Assembly (NCBI GenBank): GCA_029933125.1
Contig: JAOZOU010000002.1
Location: forward strand, 234,281 to 298,280
DNA from: a bacterium
GTDB taxonomy: Bacteria; Arandabacterota; Arandabacteria; Arandabacterales; Arandabacteraceae
Reading direction: 5' to 3'
Length of the DNA: 64,000 nucleotides
Shown here piece by piece: positions 27,330-34,489 of this stretch (positions within the stretch are counted from its first letter, which is position 1; each line of letters starts with the position of its first letter). A program made the translations under genes and the position numbers. The notes below the pieces were generated by a model, which saw only the letters and a program-made list of their open reading frames with translations, was not told the origin of the DNA and did no database searches.

Positions 27330-28313
27330 ATGGATGAAATGAGAGAAACTGCCTGGAGAGATCTTCTATTCTCAGGATTTCATGCAATTCCCTTTAGAAG
27401 CAGGCGCTTCATTTCACTCGTCGTACTCATCGCCGTAGCTGCCTACGTTCTCTCGGGAATTTACGCTGTTGGCCCTCAGCAACTCGGTGTAGTTGTACGC
27501 TTTGGAAAGGTTGTTGCTGATGGAGTGGCTCCAGGTATCCATTACCACTTTCCCTTCCCAATTGAGAAGGTCTATAAGCCCAAGACAGCTGAGATCAAGA
27601 AAATCTTCCTCGGTGTTAGGAGAAAACGAACAGGGGGGCTTTCCCAATCAAAGGGCCTACAAATGCTCACGGGTGATACCAACGTCATCCTGGTTCAGGC
27701 TGTTATCCAGTATGCTATTAGTGACCCTGTCAAGTATCTATTTACAACTGAGGATCCCAATATCGTCATTCAGGCCGCTGCTGAAGAGGCACTAACCCGA
27801 ATCGTTGGTTCAATGGGTGTTGATTCACTTCTCACAACTGAGAAGCTTCGAGCTCAAGCGCTCGTCAAGCAGAGAATGCAGGAAGTGCTTGACTCCTACA
27901 ATGTTGGAGTCAAAGCAATCGGAGCATACTTTCAGGAGATTGGTCCACCTGTTGAGGTCGCCTATGCTTTCAGGGATGTCGCAAGTGCACGAGAGGACAG
28001 AAACAGACTCGTCAATGAGGCTGAAGGCTACCGTAATCAGGTGATCCCAATGACACGTGGCGAAGCGGAGAGAGCACTGCTGGATGCACAGGCATATAGT
28101 AAGGAAAGGGTTGAGCGAGCAACCGGAGAGGCCGAACGCTTCCTGGCATTGCTTGAAGAGTATAAGAAGAGTGAGGACCTTACGGCCTCACGACTCTACC
28201 TTGAAAGGATGGAGAAGATTTTACCCAAGCTCAAGATATATGTTGTGGATCGTGGTGGTAAAGGTGGTATTTCAAATCTTCGCCTTTTACTTCCCAAGAC
28301 TTCCAAGAAGTGA
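27330..28313 (+). CDS. hflK: HflK-like SPFH protein
   Basis: A 327-residue HflK-type protein with one membrane helix (residues ~28-47), then VGPQQLGVVVRFGKVVADGV and GIHYHFPFPIEKVYKPK of the SPFH domain. The coiled-coil part has REDRNRLVNEAEGYRNQVIP, typical of HflK. It lacks the CDF domain of the first HflK in the operon. The ATG at 27330 follows a GGTGGG; a GTG at 27321 is possible. It ends 27 bases from the convergent end of the minus-strand cluster, with no obvious terminator hairpin between. Confidence 0.9.
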   Translation: MDEMRETAWRDLLFSGFHAIPFRSRRFISLVVLIAVAAYVLSGIYAVGPQQLGVVVRFGKVVADGVAPGIHYHFPFPIEKVYKPKTAEIKKIFLGVRRKRTGGLSQSKGLQMLTGDTNVILVQAVIQYAISDPVKYLFTTEDPNIVIQAAAEEALTRIVGSMGVDSLLTTEKLRAQALVKQRMQEVLDSYNVGVKAIGAYFQEIGPPVEVAYAFRDVASAREDRNRLVNEAEGYRNQVIPMTRGEAERALLDAQAYSKERVERATGEAERFLALLEEYKKSEDLTASRLYLERMEKILPKLKIYVVDRGGKGGISNLRLLLPKTSKK

Positions 28314-28340
28314 AGATTGCTTGGCTCGACGCAACCCACC

Positions 28341-29174
28341 TCAAAAGTGATATTCCATACCAGCAAGGCATGGTTTTACACGGTCGCCAAGGCTTTGTCT
28401 AAGGATGGTAACGGCTCGCTTACCAGTGCAATGGCAGGGTATGATGATTTGAGGTGAAAGTTCCTCAAGACTCCCGAGGCTCTCCTTGAGTCTTTCGTTA
28501 TCAGCATTGATGAGGTGGAAGCCCCCCATTATCGCATGTACTCTATCTGTGAAGCTCCTCAAGTAATTGAGGATATTTATGAGGCCAGCATGACTGCAGC
28601 CGACAAAGACAACAAGGCCATGGGGTGTATCGATGAAGAGCGAAAGATCATCTGCGATGGGGTCTTTGCGGAAGCCCTCAGGATCAAGGTAGAAGTTTCC
28701 GCCGGTGTCTTCGAAGGAAGTCTTACGAGGAATATCTGTGGCAACTCCAATATGTTCACCTATCAAAATGCGACCTGTTGCCCATATTATCCTTTCTTCG
28801 TCAAGCCCAGCGATTGCACCTCTAGCCTGGGTTGGCATTCCGATCTCTCTCACCTTGCCATGGGTGGATATGCCATACTTGGGAGTTACAGCATCGGGAT
28901 GCAGTACGACCTTTGCGCTGGTAGCTATCTTGAGGACCCGACTGAGGCCACCCGTATGATCATAGTGACCATGACTTAACACGATGAAGTCAACCTGACT
29001 AAGATCTATATTGAGCTTGATCGCATTCTCGATAACAGCTTCTCCTGCCGCTGTATCGAAAAGTAGCCTATGCCCATAGGCTTCTATCCAGATTGCCAAG
29101 CCGTGCTCACTTTGGAGGTTACCTCGTGCCTGGTTATTCACAACAAGGGTTGCCCTGCATTTGGCTCTACTCAT
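28341..29174 (-). CDS. metallo-beta-lactamase-fold hydrolase (COG1237 type)
   Basis: A 277-residue MBL-fold protein. The metal motif SHGHYDHTGG is at residue ~65, GCSHAGLIN supplies the next ligands, and a late PCHCTGK is in place of the usual last His. This is the pattern of the COG1237 family, which includes the methanopterin-related ribofuranosylaminobenzene phosphate synthase homologues, but the bacterial role is unsettled. The ATG at 29174 overlaps the thioesterase stop (ATGA) and has GGAG upstream; a GTG at 29183 is an alternative. It is the last gene of the orp-like cluster. Confidence 0.82.
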   Translation of the reverse strand: MSRAKCRATLVVNNQARGNLQSEHGLAIWIEAYGHRLLFDTAAGEAVIENAIKLNIDLSQVDFIVLSHGHYDHTGGLSRVLKIATSAKVVLHPDAVTPKYGISTHGKVREIGMPTQARGAIAGLDEERIIWATGRILIGEHIGVATDIPRKTSFEDTGGNFYLDPEGFRKDPIADDLSLFIDTPHGLVVFVGCSHAGLINILNYLRSFTDRVHAIMGGFHLINADNERLKESLGSLEELSPQIIIPCHCTGKRAVTILRQSLGDRVKPCLAGMEYHF

Positions 29175-29617
29175 GGCAGCCACTCCATGAACTTAGCATC
29201 TGCCTCAGCCACAAGGTCGTCCCCGAGGGTAATTTCAGCATGAACGGTGAAGAGGGGAGGATGGACTTTCCTGAGACTTGCCCTGAGTTCAAGCTCAGCC
29301 TCGCAGGGAATAGGCTTTAGGTATCGGATGTGAATTTCTGCAGTCACAGCTTGGATACCATGGTGGAAAAGGCAGTGGGTCATTGCTGAGTCGAGAAGTG
29401 CGGCAGTTACACCACCGTGAAGTATGCCATCGTAGCCCTGAAGAAATCTCCTACCTTTGAACTTGGAATAGACGCCGTCCTTATCTTCGCTGAAATGCAA
29501 GCGGAGTGAGAGAGGATTGTGGTTGCCACAAAGAAGACAATGGGCATGCGTTTTTTTGCGGTGACGATGTGACTTCTTAGTGGTCACAAATGTTTTGGCC
29601 GAGCTCGAGTTTTCCAT
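29171..29617 (-). CDS. hotdog-fold thioesterase (PaaI/YigI-like)
   Basis: A 148-residue hotdog protein expected to hydrolyse acyl-CoA or a related thioester. The core helix with GYDGILHGGVTAALLDSAMTH, including the Asp and the HGG turn, is typical of PaaI-like thioesterases. An N-terminal CLLCG pair preceded by a Lys/His-rich segment (KKSHRHRKKTHAHC) might bind metal and is unusual. The ATG at 29617 has GAGGA upstream and overlaps the end of the Mrp-NifX gene by 41 bases. Its role beside the MinD/NifX proteins is unclear. Confidence 0.8.
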   Translation of the reverse strand: MENSSSAKTFVTTKKSHRHRKKTHAHCLLCGNHNPLSLRLHFSEDKDGVYSKFKGRRFLQGYDGILHGGVTAALLDSAMTHCLFHHGIQAVTAEIHIRYLKPIPCEAELELRASLRKVHPPLFTVHAEITLGDDLVAEADAKFMEWLP

Positions 29618-30878
29618 TAAGATAGTCCTCTACGATTTCTTCGGGTGTACCTCCCTTGGCACCAACAACTACCTGTATTCCGTGTTCAGCAAAAAGACCC
29701 AGAGCCCTGCGCCCCATCCCCCCAGCTATTATGATGTCAACTTTCTTCTGAGAAAGCCAGGGGGGTAGGAGTCCGGGTTGATGGGGAGGTGCATCGACAT
29801 CTTCACGCTTAATGATAGACCTTTTCTCAGGATCTACGTCAACAAGAGCGAAATGCTCACAGTGACCGAAGTGAGGTGAAAGCTGTCCACTCGCTAATGG
29901 AATTGCAATTTTCATGGTCTTTTTCTCCTCAGGACTTGGTGAATTGGTTTTTGTGATAGGTCTTCCCGTAACTTTGGAGACTATCTTGGCAATTATCTCA
30001 TGCATCTTCTTGGCAGTTTCCGATGAAGCATAATTGGTTACGAAGACCTCGCCTGTGTCGCAGGCTTCTACGATCTTGGGATCTATTGGAATTGAGCCAA
30101 GGAAGGGAACATTCATGTCGGTTGCAATTCGAAGGCCACCACCTGTTTGGAAGATCGGCGTTATCTTGCCGCAATGACCACATACAAAGCCACTCATGTT
30201 CTCGATCACTCCGAGCACACGAACACCGAGCTGGCGGCAGAACGTCACACATTTACGAACATCTATTCCTGCAATTTTTTGAGGAGTTGTAACTATTACT
30301 GCACCATCCACCTTGCCGAGAAGCTGACAGATTGAAAGCGGCTCATCCCCAGTTCCAGGTGGTGAATCAACGATGAGAAAATCAAGTTCACCCCAGGCGA
30401 CATCGCTTAGAAACTGTCTCAGGATTCCTGCCTTGAGTGGGCCACGCCATATCACAGCATCTTGTTGGCTGCGCAATAGAAATCCGAGGGAAACCACCTT
30501 GAGCCCTTGCACTTCAACTGGATAGAGCTCACCACCTTCAACATGACCGGTTGTTGCTTCGAGACCAAGCATAGTTGGTATGCTCGGTCCGTGAATATCT
30601 GCATCGAGAAGGCCAACCTTCCAGCCTTCAAGCACCAGACTTACAGCAAGGTTAACCGCAACCGTACTCTTGCCAACACCGCCCTTGCCCGAGAGAACAA
30701 CGAGCCGATAGCGGATGTGCTTGAGGCGTTCCTGGAGCTTGCGTTCTTGCTCAAGCTGCCTCTGATGGCGGTCATTTGGTGTTTGGTGTGTGGAGGCGTT
30801 ACCATCTTTGGTCTGTTTGGTTTCGTGCTCCTCTTCAGAGGACGAAATGAAAGTTTCCTGGGTCGATCTCTCTGCCAT
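29577..30878 (-). CDS. Mrp/NBP35-type iron-sulphur carrier ATPase fused to a NifX/NifB-type domain
   Basis: A 433-residue protein. Residues ~45-310 are an Mrp (ApbC) P-loop ATPase: deviant Walker A GKGGVGKST, LDADIHGPS, VDSPPGTGDE and the MSGFVCGHCG pair of cysteines for cluster binding. Residues ~322-433 are a dinitrogenase iron-molybdenum cofactor domain (KIAIPLASGQLSPHFGHCEHF). The ATG at 30878 has AGGAGG upstream. The same architecture is known for DVU2109 of the Desulfovibrio orange-protein complex. An internal ATG at 29915 with GAGGAG nine bases ahead could also produce the NifX domain alone. Confidence 0.92.
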   Translation of the reverse strand: MAERSTQETFISSSEEEHETKQTKDGNASTHQTPNDRHQRQLEQERKLQERLKHIRYRLVVLSGKGGVGKSTVAVNLAVSLVLEGWKVGLLDADIHGPSIPTMLGLEATTGHVEGGELYPVEVQGLKVVSLGFLLRSQQDAVIWRGPLKAGILRQFLSDVAWGELDFLIVDSPPGTGDEPLSICQLLGKVDGAVIVTTPQKIAGIDVRKCVTFCRQLGVRVLGVIENMSGFVCGHCGKITPIFQTGGGLRIATDMNVPFLGSIPIDPKIVEACDTGEVFVTNYASSETAKKMHEIIAKIVSKVTGRPITKTNSPSPEEKKTMKIAIPLASGQLSPHFGHCEHFALVDVDPEKRSIIKREDVDAPPHQPGLLPPWLSQKKVDIIIAGGMGRRALGLFAEHGIQVVVGAKGGTPEEIVEDYLNGKLELGQNICDH

Positions 30879-31765
30879 CACAATCCTCCTGAACTTACGT
30901 ACTCCCAAAGCTTGGCTATTTCCTTACCAGCCACACTTTCTATCTCAACAGGTGTTTTGCCATCTATCTGCGCTTGCGTCACAGTGCTATCATACCTAAT
31001 GCGAGGTGCAACCCTTGCACCGAGCCTGACTGCCTTGCCTTCGATGCGCTCACTTATATCCGGATTGAGATCCCATTTGTTGATGGAAACCATCGAGGGG
31101 ATACCGAAATGGTTTACGAGACCGAGCACACGCTCAAGATCGTGTTCGCCTGAAACGGTTGGTTCTGTGATGATCACAGCAAGAGATGTTCCGGTAATTG
31201 ATGCAATTACTGGACATCCTACTCCTGGAGGTCCATCAATAAGGACGAGCTTGAGTTGCCTGTCAATTGCAATCCGCCTCGCCTCTGCCCTGACGATGGA
31301 GACGAGCTTACCTGAATTTTCTGAAGCTATGCCAAGACGCGCATGAACCATAGGACCAATCCGTGTCTCTGACTTCATCCACTCACCACAGGTGCGTTCA
31401 GGGAAATCAATTGCTTGTGCAGGGCAAAAGCGAACACAAACTCCGCATCCATCACAAGCGACGCTATCAACCGAATATGTAACTGTACTTGTCGGATTGT
31501 TGTGCACCTCAATAGCATCAAAGCGACAGAGTTGCTCACATCTTCCACAACCTGTGCAGTCTTCCTGGCGAATTACTGCTTCATGACCGCTCTTGAATTC
31601 ATGAGTTTCGATTGGGGTTGGGGAAAGTAGCAAGTGGAGATCCGCAGCATCGACATCGCAATCGGCAATAACGGCATTGCCAGCAAGAATTGCAAAGCTA
31701 GCGGTTATCGTTGTCTTGCCTGTTCCCCCCTTACCACTTATCAAGACTATCTCGCTTGGTTTCAT
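30878..31765 (-). CDS. MinD-family ATPase with inserted 2[4Fe-4S] ferredoxin domain
   Basis: A 295-residue P-loop ATPase. The Walker A is [10 protein letters not shown]; after the first ~60 residues a ferredoxin domain is inserted, with CTGCGRCEQLCRFDAIEV and CDGCGVCVRFCPAQAIDF, and the ATPase then resumes (LIDGPPGVGCPVIAS). These paired MinD-ferredoxin proteins are hallmark members of orp-like clusters in anaerobes. The ATG at 31765 follows GAGGA; an upstream GTG at 31786 would overlap the zinc-ribbon gene. It is followed by the Mrp-NifX gene, whose ATG overlaps its stop. Confidence 0.93.
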   Translation of the reverse strand: MKPSEIVLISGKGGTGKTTITASFAILAGNAVIADCDVDAADLHLLLSPTPIETHEFKSGHEAVIRQEDCTGCGRCEQLCRFDAIEVHNNPTSTVTYSVDSVACDGCGVCVRFCPAQAIDFPERTCGEWMKSETRIGPMVHARLGIASENSGKLVSIVRAEARRIAIDRQLKLVLIDGPPGVGCPVIASITGTSLAVIITEPTVSGEHDLERVLGLVNHFGIPSMVSINKWDLNPDISERIEGKAVRLGARVAPRIRYDSTVTQAQIDGKTPVEIESVAGKEIAKLWEYVSSGGL

Positions 31766-31773
31766 GTGGTTCC

Positions 31774-32028
31774 TCAGTCGCCGCACGGAGGCCTGTCACA
31801 GGGTTCGTTCCTGCCACAGCATGTCCTGCGGGATTGCTCAAAGGAGCAACTGCTTTGCCCAAGGGCTCGTTCAGATGAGCCCTTGACGATAAAGCCTGAG
31901 CCACCGCTTATCAGACGATGTACCTTTCCACCACATCTTGGGCACTCCTTTATTGGTGGCTCAGTTATTGATTGCTGCCTCTCAAACCTGCAGCCACACT
32001 TTTCGCACTCATACTCGTACGTTGGCAT
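31774..32028 (-). CDS. FmdB-like small zinc-ribbon protein
   Basis: An 84-residue protein beginning [12 protein letters not shown], the standard FmdB/CxxC_CxxC ribbon, with CPRCGG as the second knuckle, then [15 protein letters not shown]. The C-terminal tail carries extra cysteines ([15 protein letters not shown] and CDRPPCGD). The family is named after a putative regulator of formamidase, but a biochemical role is not established. The gene lies between the two MinD-ferredoxin ATPases, four bases after the upstream one. Confidence 0.85.
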   Translation of the reverse strand: MPTYEYECEKCGCRFERQQSITEPPIKECPRCGGKVHRLISGGSGFIVKGSSERALGQSSCSFEQSRRTCCGRNEPCDRPPCGD

Positions 32029-32032
32029 ATCG

Positions 32033-32881
32033 CTATTCACCTCTGTTAAGAAGCATGCCTCGAATTGATGAGGCCAGACCCTCGAAGGCCCTTCTATAAT
32101 GAGGCAAAGCCTCAACAACAGATTCACCGCGTGAATATGCCTCAGCTATCTCTCTATCGTCAGGTATCTCAAGTAGGATGGAAATCCCATTAGCCTTGCA
32201 GAAATCATGAATCCTGTTGTCGCCGATTCCGTGGCGATTAACTATGACACCGAAGTTCACACCCAAGTTCCTGACCATATCAACTGCGAGTTTGAGGTCG
32301 TTGAGCCCGAAAGGTGTTGGTTCGGTAACGAGGAGAACAAAGTCGCATCCTCTAATCGCAGTTATTACCGGGCATGATGTACCAGGTGGTGAATCAATGA
32401 TGCTCACATCATGGCTATTGAGATGTGCCTTGACGGATCTGATAAGGGGGGGCGCCATTGCAACTCCTATGTCTAGCTTCCCCTGTATGAGAGTGATATC
32501 ATCGCCCTCAGAAATCTCGATTGTCCCGATCCGTTTCTGGGTCTCGCTTATGGCTTTCTTAGGACACACCAAGGCACACCCTCCGCAGCCATGGCAAAGC
32601 TCCGCAAAGACTACAGGTTTTGGACCCGGGGTGATTATAGCATTATACTGGCAAAAACTTGAGCACTCTCCACATCCATTGCAAAGTTCTTCATCCACCT
32701 TGGGAATCATCACCTTGACGATCTTGGATTCCTTGTGTTGGGTTTTGAGGAAAAGGTGAGCATTCGGTTCCTCCACGTCACAATCGAGGAGATTCACTTT
32801 CTCTCCCATCGCCGCTGCCAGACTGACCGCCACCGTTGTTTTGCCGGTACCACCCTTCCCTGATGCAATCCCCATAATCAT
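32033..32881 (-). CDS. MinD-family ATPase with inserted 2[4Fe-4S] ferredoxin domain (second copy)
   Basis: A 282-residue paralogue of the ATPase at 30878. It begins [19 protein letters not shown], carries [16 protein letters not shown] and [16 protein letters not shown] in the inserted ferredoxin, and has [12 protein letters not shown] and [11 protein letters not shown] in the ATPase. The two copies are tandem in most orp-like clusters and probably form a heterodimer; that is inference from the family. The start overlaps the NifX-like stop by four bases. Confidence 0.93.
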   Translation of the reverse strand: MIMGIASGKGGTGKTTVAVSLAAAMGEKVNLLDCDVEEPNAHLFLKTQHKESKIVKVMIPKVDEELCNGCGECSSFCQYNAIITPGPKPVVFAELCHGCGGCALVCPKKAISETQKRIGTIEISEGDDITLIQGKLDIGVAMAPPLIRSVKAHLNSHDVSIIDSPPGTSCPVITAIRGCDFVLLVTEPTPFGLNDLKLAVDMVRNLGVNFGVIVNRHGIGDNRIHDFCKANGISILLEIPDDREIAEAYSRGESVVEALPHYRRAFEGLASSIRGMLLNRGE

Positions 32882-33240
32882 GACCAGTGACCTTCTACAT
32901 CAGGACTGTTTGCCTCAGTGAGTTTGTCCTGGAGATAAAGATCGAGTGCTTCCTTAACAGTAGGGGCTTGGGTGTTATAGACCTTGATTCCAGCAGCCGA
33001 GAGTGCCTGGAATGCCTTGGGGCCACAATGTCCTGTAATGAGGATGTCAGCGCCAAGCTTGGCTACCTTTTCAGCTGCCTGGACGCCTGCTCCTTGTGCT
33101 GCGCTAACATTCTGAGAGTTATCGAAGGATTCGAACTGCTTTGTCTCTGTATCGTAGACGATGAAGTATTGTGAGCGTCCAAAGCGCTCATCAAGTTGCG
33201 ATTCAAGATCAGTTCCCTTAGCAGTCAGAGCCACTTTCAT
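32878..33240 (-). CDS. NifX/NifB-type (dinitrogenase Fe-Mo cofactor) domain protein
   Basis: A 120-residue single-domain protein: MKVALTAKG, LDERFGRSQYFIVYD and ADILITGHCGPKAFQAL are typical of the domain that in the Desulfovibrio orange protein binds a copper-molybdenum-sulphur cluster. This makes it the best candidate here for the orange protein itself, although other family members bind other clusters. The ATG at 33240 has AAGGAG nine bases upstream, so an upstream in-frame codon at 33258 is not needed. A long-stem hairpin lies just before it. Confidence 0.88.
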   Translation of the reverse strand: MKVALTAKGTDLESQLDERFGRSQYFIVYDTETKQFESFDNSQNVSAAQGAGVQAAEKVAKLGADILITGHCGPKAFQALSAAGIKVYNTQAPTVKEALDLYLQDKLTEANSPDVEGHWS

Positions 33241-33266
33241 CTTCTTCTCCTTTTGCAAGCCGACCA

Positions 33267-33306
33267 GCAGGGCGACCCAGGAGCCAGTCAGCCCAGGCCG
33301 CCCTGC
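33267..33306 (-). other. inverted repeat in the gap before the NifX-like gene
   Basis: GCAGGGCG (33267-33274) and CGCCCTGC (33299-33306) are perfect complements, eight base pairs, with a 24-base loop. It sits between the DUF5320 gene and the NifX-like gene. No run of T follows on the minus strand, so it may be an mRNA stability or processing hairpin rather than a terminator. Confidence 0.5.
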
Positions 33307-33317
33307 GGGGGCAGGAA

Positions 33318-33722
33318 TTATTGACCCTCCTCACCAGCTGCCTCAATCTCCGAGAGCCGCTTCTTGATCTCCTCTAGCTCGGACTGAAGAGCTTCTGCCT
33401 GGCTCCTCAGTATCTCCTTCTCGGCTTCGGGATCAGGCTTGGCATAGCCCCACGGAGCCAACCAAGGTGCAGCCCATCCGAAGCGAGCCCAGCCTGGCAG
33501 CCCCGTAGCGTAGTACCAGTGTCGCCAACCACGTCCACCTCCACCGAAACCCCTTCCCCAGAATCCCCAACCGCGTCCGAAGCCTCTTCCGAAGCCTCTT
33601 CCGAACCCACGGCCAGGGATAGGGTTAGCGTATCCTGGAACACCATAGCCGGCGCAATAGCCAGCTGCTCGTCCAGTCATTGGACCCATTCCCAGAGGGC
33701 CCGTTCTGTCTCCTCCTGGCAT
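33318..33722 (-). CDS. DUF5320 protein with coiled-coil tail
   Basis: A 134-residue protein. It begins MPGGDRTGPLGMGPMTGRAAG, the start of the DUF5320 family, and has a Gly/Arg/Trp-rich centre with repeated GFGRG units. The C-terminal ~35 residues (EKEILRSQAEALQSELEEIK onward) form a coiled coil. These proteins occur repeatedly beside NifX and MinD-ferredoxin genes in anaerobes, but no function is known. The ATG at 33722 was chosen because the motif starts there; an upstream GTG-type start at 33752 overlaps the preceding gene. Confidence 0.82.
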   Translation of the reverse strand: MPGGDRTGPLGMGPMTGRAAGYCAGYGVPGYANPIPGRGFGRGFGRGFGRGWGFWGRGFGGGGRGWRHWYYATGLPGWARFGWAAPWLAPWGYAKPDPEAEKEILRSQAEALQSELEEIKKRLSEIEAAGEEGQ

Positions 33723-33744
33723 CTTCCATCCCTCCTTTCTTTGG

Positions 33745-34341
33745 CTATTCACGTACCAGACCAGTGCCGCACTTGGGGCACTTAAGGTTTATGCACGGAA
33801 CGCCTCGCTTGTGAGGTTCACGATATCCGCACTGAGGGCAGACACACGAACCACCTGGGCCTGCCCCTGAAGGTCCGCCCATTCTTCCTCGACCACCCCT
33901 CGATCCCCGACCTCTGCCAGTCCCTCCACCCTGACCTCGACCTTGCATCACATACTCCTCCTTTCCGAGATGGCGAAAGCCACGAAACCACAATCGTTTT
34001 CCCCGTCTCCAGCAGCCCGGCATGAGATAGGACTTGTGATCAAATTCCCCACTAAGCCAGGCTTCAACTATTCGATCCACCTCACCGGCAACAAAAGGAA
34101 CAACATCGATTCCGTAGGCAGCTATCAAAGCATAAAGTGGACGTGAAATTGCGCCACAGACAAGGAGATCGATATTCCATTCAAGGAGCTCATCAACCCT
34201 GTGCATAAGCGTATCAGTCGGTAGTTCCACCTTATTTTCCTTGATTATCTTACCATCCTCAGCCTTCACGATTCGCAGATGCTTTGCCACATCGAAAACT
34301 GGAGCAATACGGTTCTGCCATACCGAGAACGCCGCTACCAT
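33745..34341 (-). CDS. NifX-type domain fused to a glycine/arginine-rich zinc-binding tail
   Basis: A 198-residue protein. Residues 1-~125 are a NifX-like domain (MVAAFSVWQNRIAPVFDVAK and LLVCGAISRPLYALIAAYG). The tail is Gly/Arg-rich and ends in CVCPQCGYREPHKRGVPC and CPKCGTGL, a zinc-ribbon-like pattern. The ATG at 34341 has GGAGGG upstream and lies shortly after the sigma-54 promoter, so it is the first gene of the cluster. In-frame, ATG 33948 has AAAGGAGG correctly spaced ahead, so the 67-residue tail may also be made as a separate protein. Confidence 0.82.
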   Translation of the reverse strand: MVAAFSVWQNRIAPVFDVAKHLRIVKAEDGKIIKENKVELPTDTLMHRVDELLEWNIDLLVCGAISRPLYALIAAYGIDVVPFVAGEVDRIVEAWLSGEFDHKSYLMPGCWRRGKRLWFRGFRHLGKEEYVMQGRGQGGGTGRGRGSRGGRGRMGGPSGAGPGGSCVCPQCGYREPHKRGVPCINLKCPKCGTGLVRE

Positions 34342-34365
34342 TGTTTCCCTCCGCTCCCCCTGCCA

Positions 34366-34381
34366 TGCACATAGCGTGCCA
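34366..34381 (-). promoter_or_regulatory. sigma-54 promoter of the orp-like cluster
   Basis: On the minus strand the site reads TGGCACG-CTAT-GTGCA, one base from the consensus TGGCACG-N4-TTGCA, with the invariant GG and GC at the correct spacing. Transcription would start near 34355, giving a ~14-base leader with the GGAGGG of the first gene. A sigma-54 activator is encoded next door, and the Desulfovibrio orp operons are known to be sigma-54 dependent. Confidence 0.78.
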
Positions 34382-34489
34382 GGAAAGCTCAAACCATGAA
34401 TGACATAAGTCTTTGGTATTATGTGAGATAAATTCTGATGATTGAGCAAGAATTAGACTTGGTTGCGAGTCTGCGACTTCGAGCGGGTG

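Noticed and set aside
30507-31346. Plus-strand frame of 279 codons opposite the Mrp and MinD genes
   Set aside because: Antisense shadow across two genes with intact P-loop and ferredoxin motifs.
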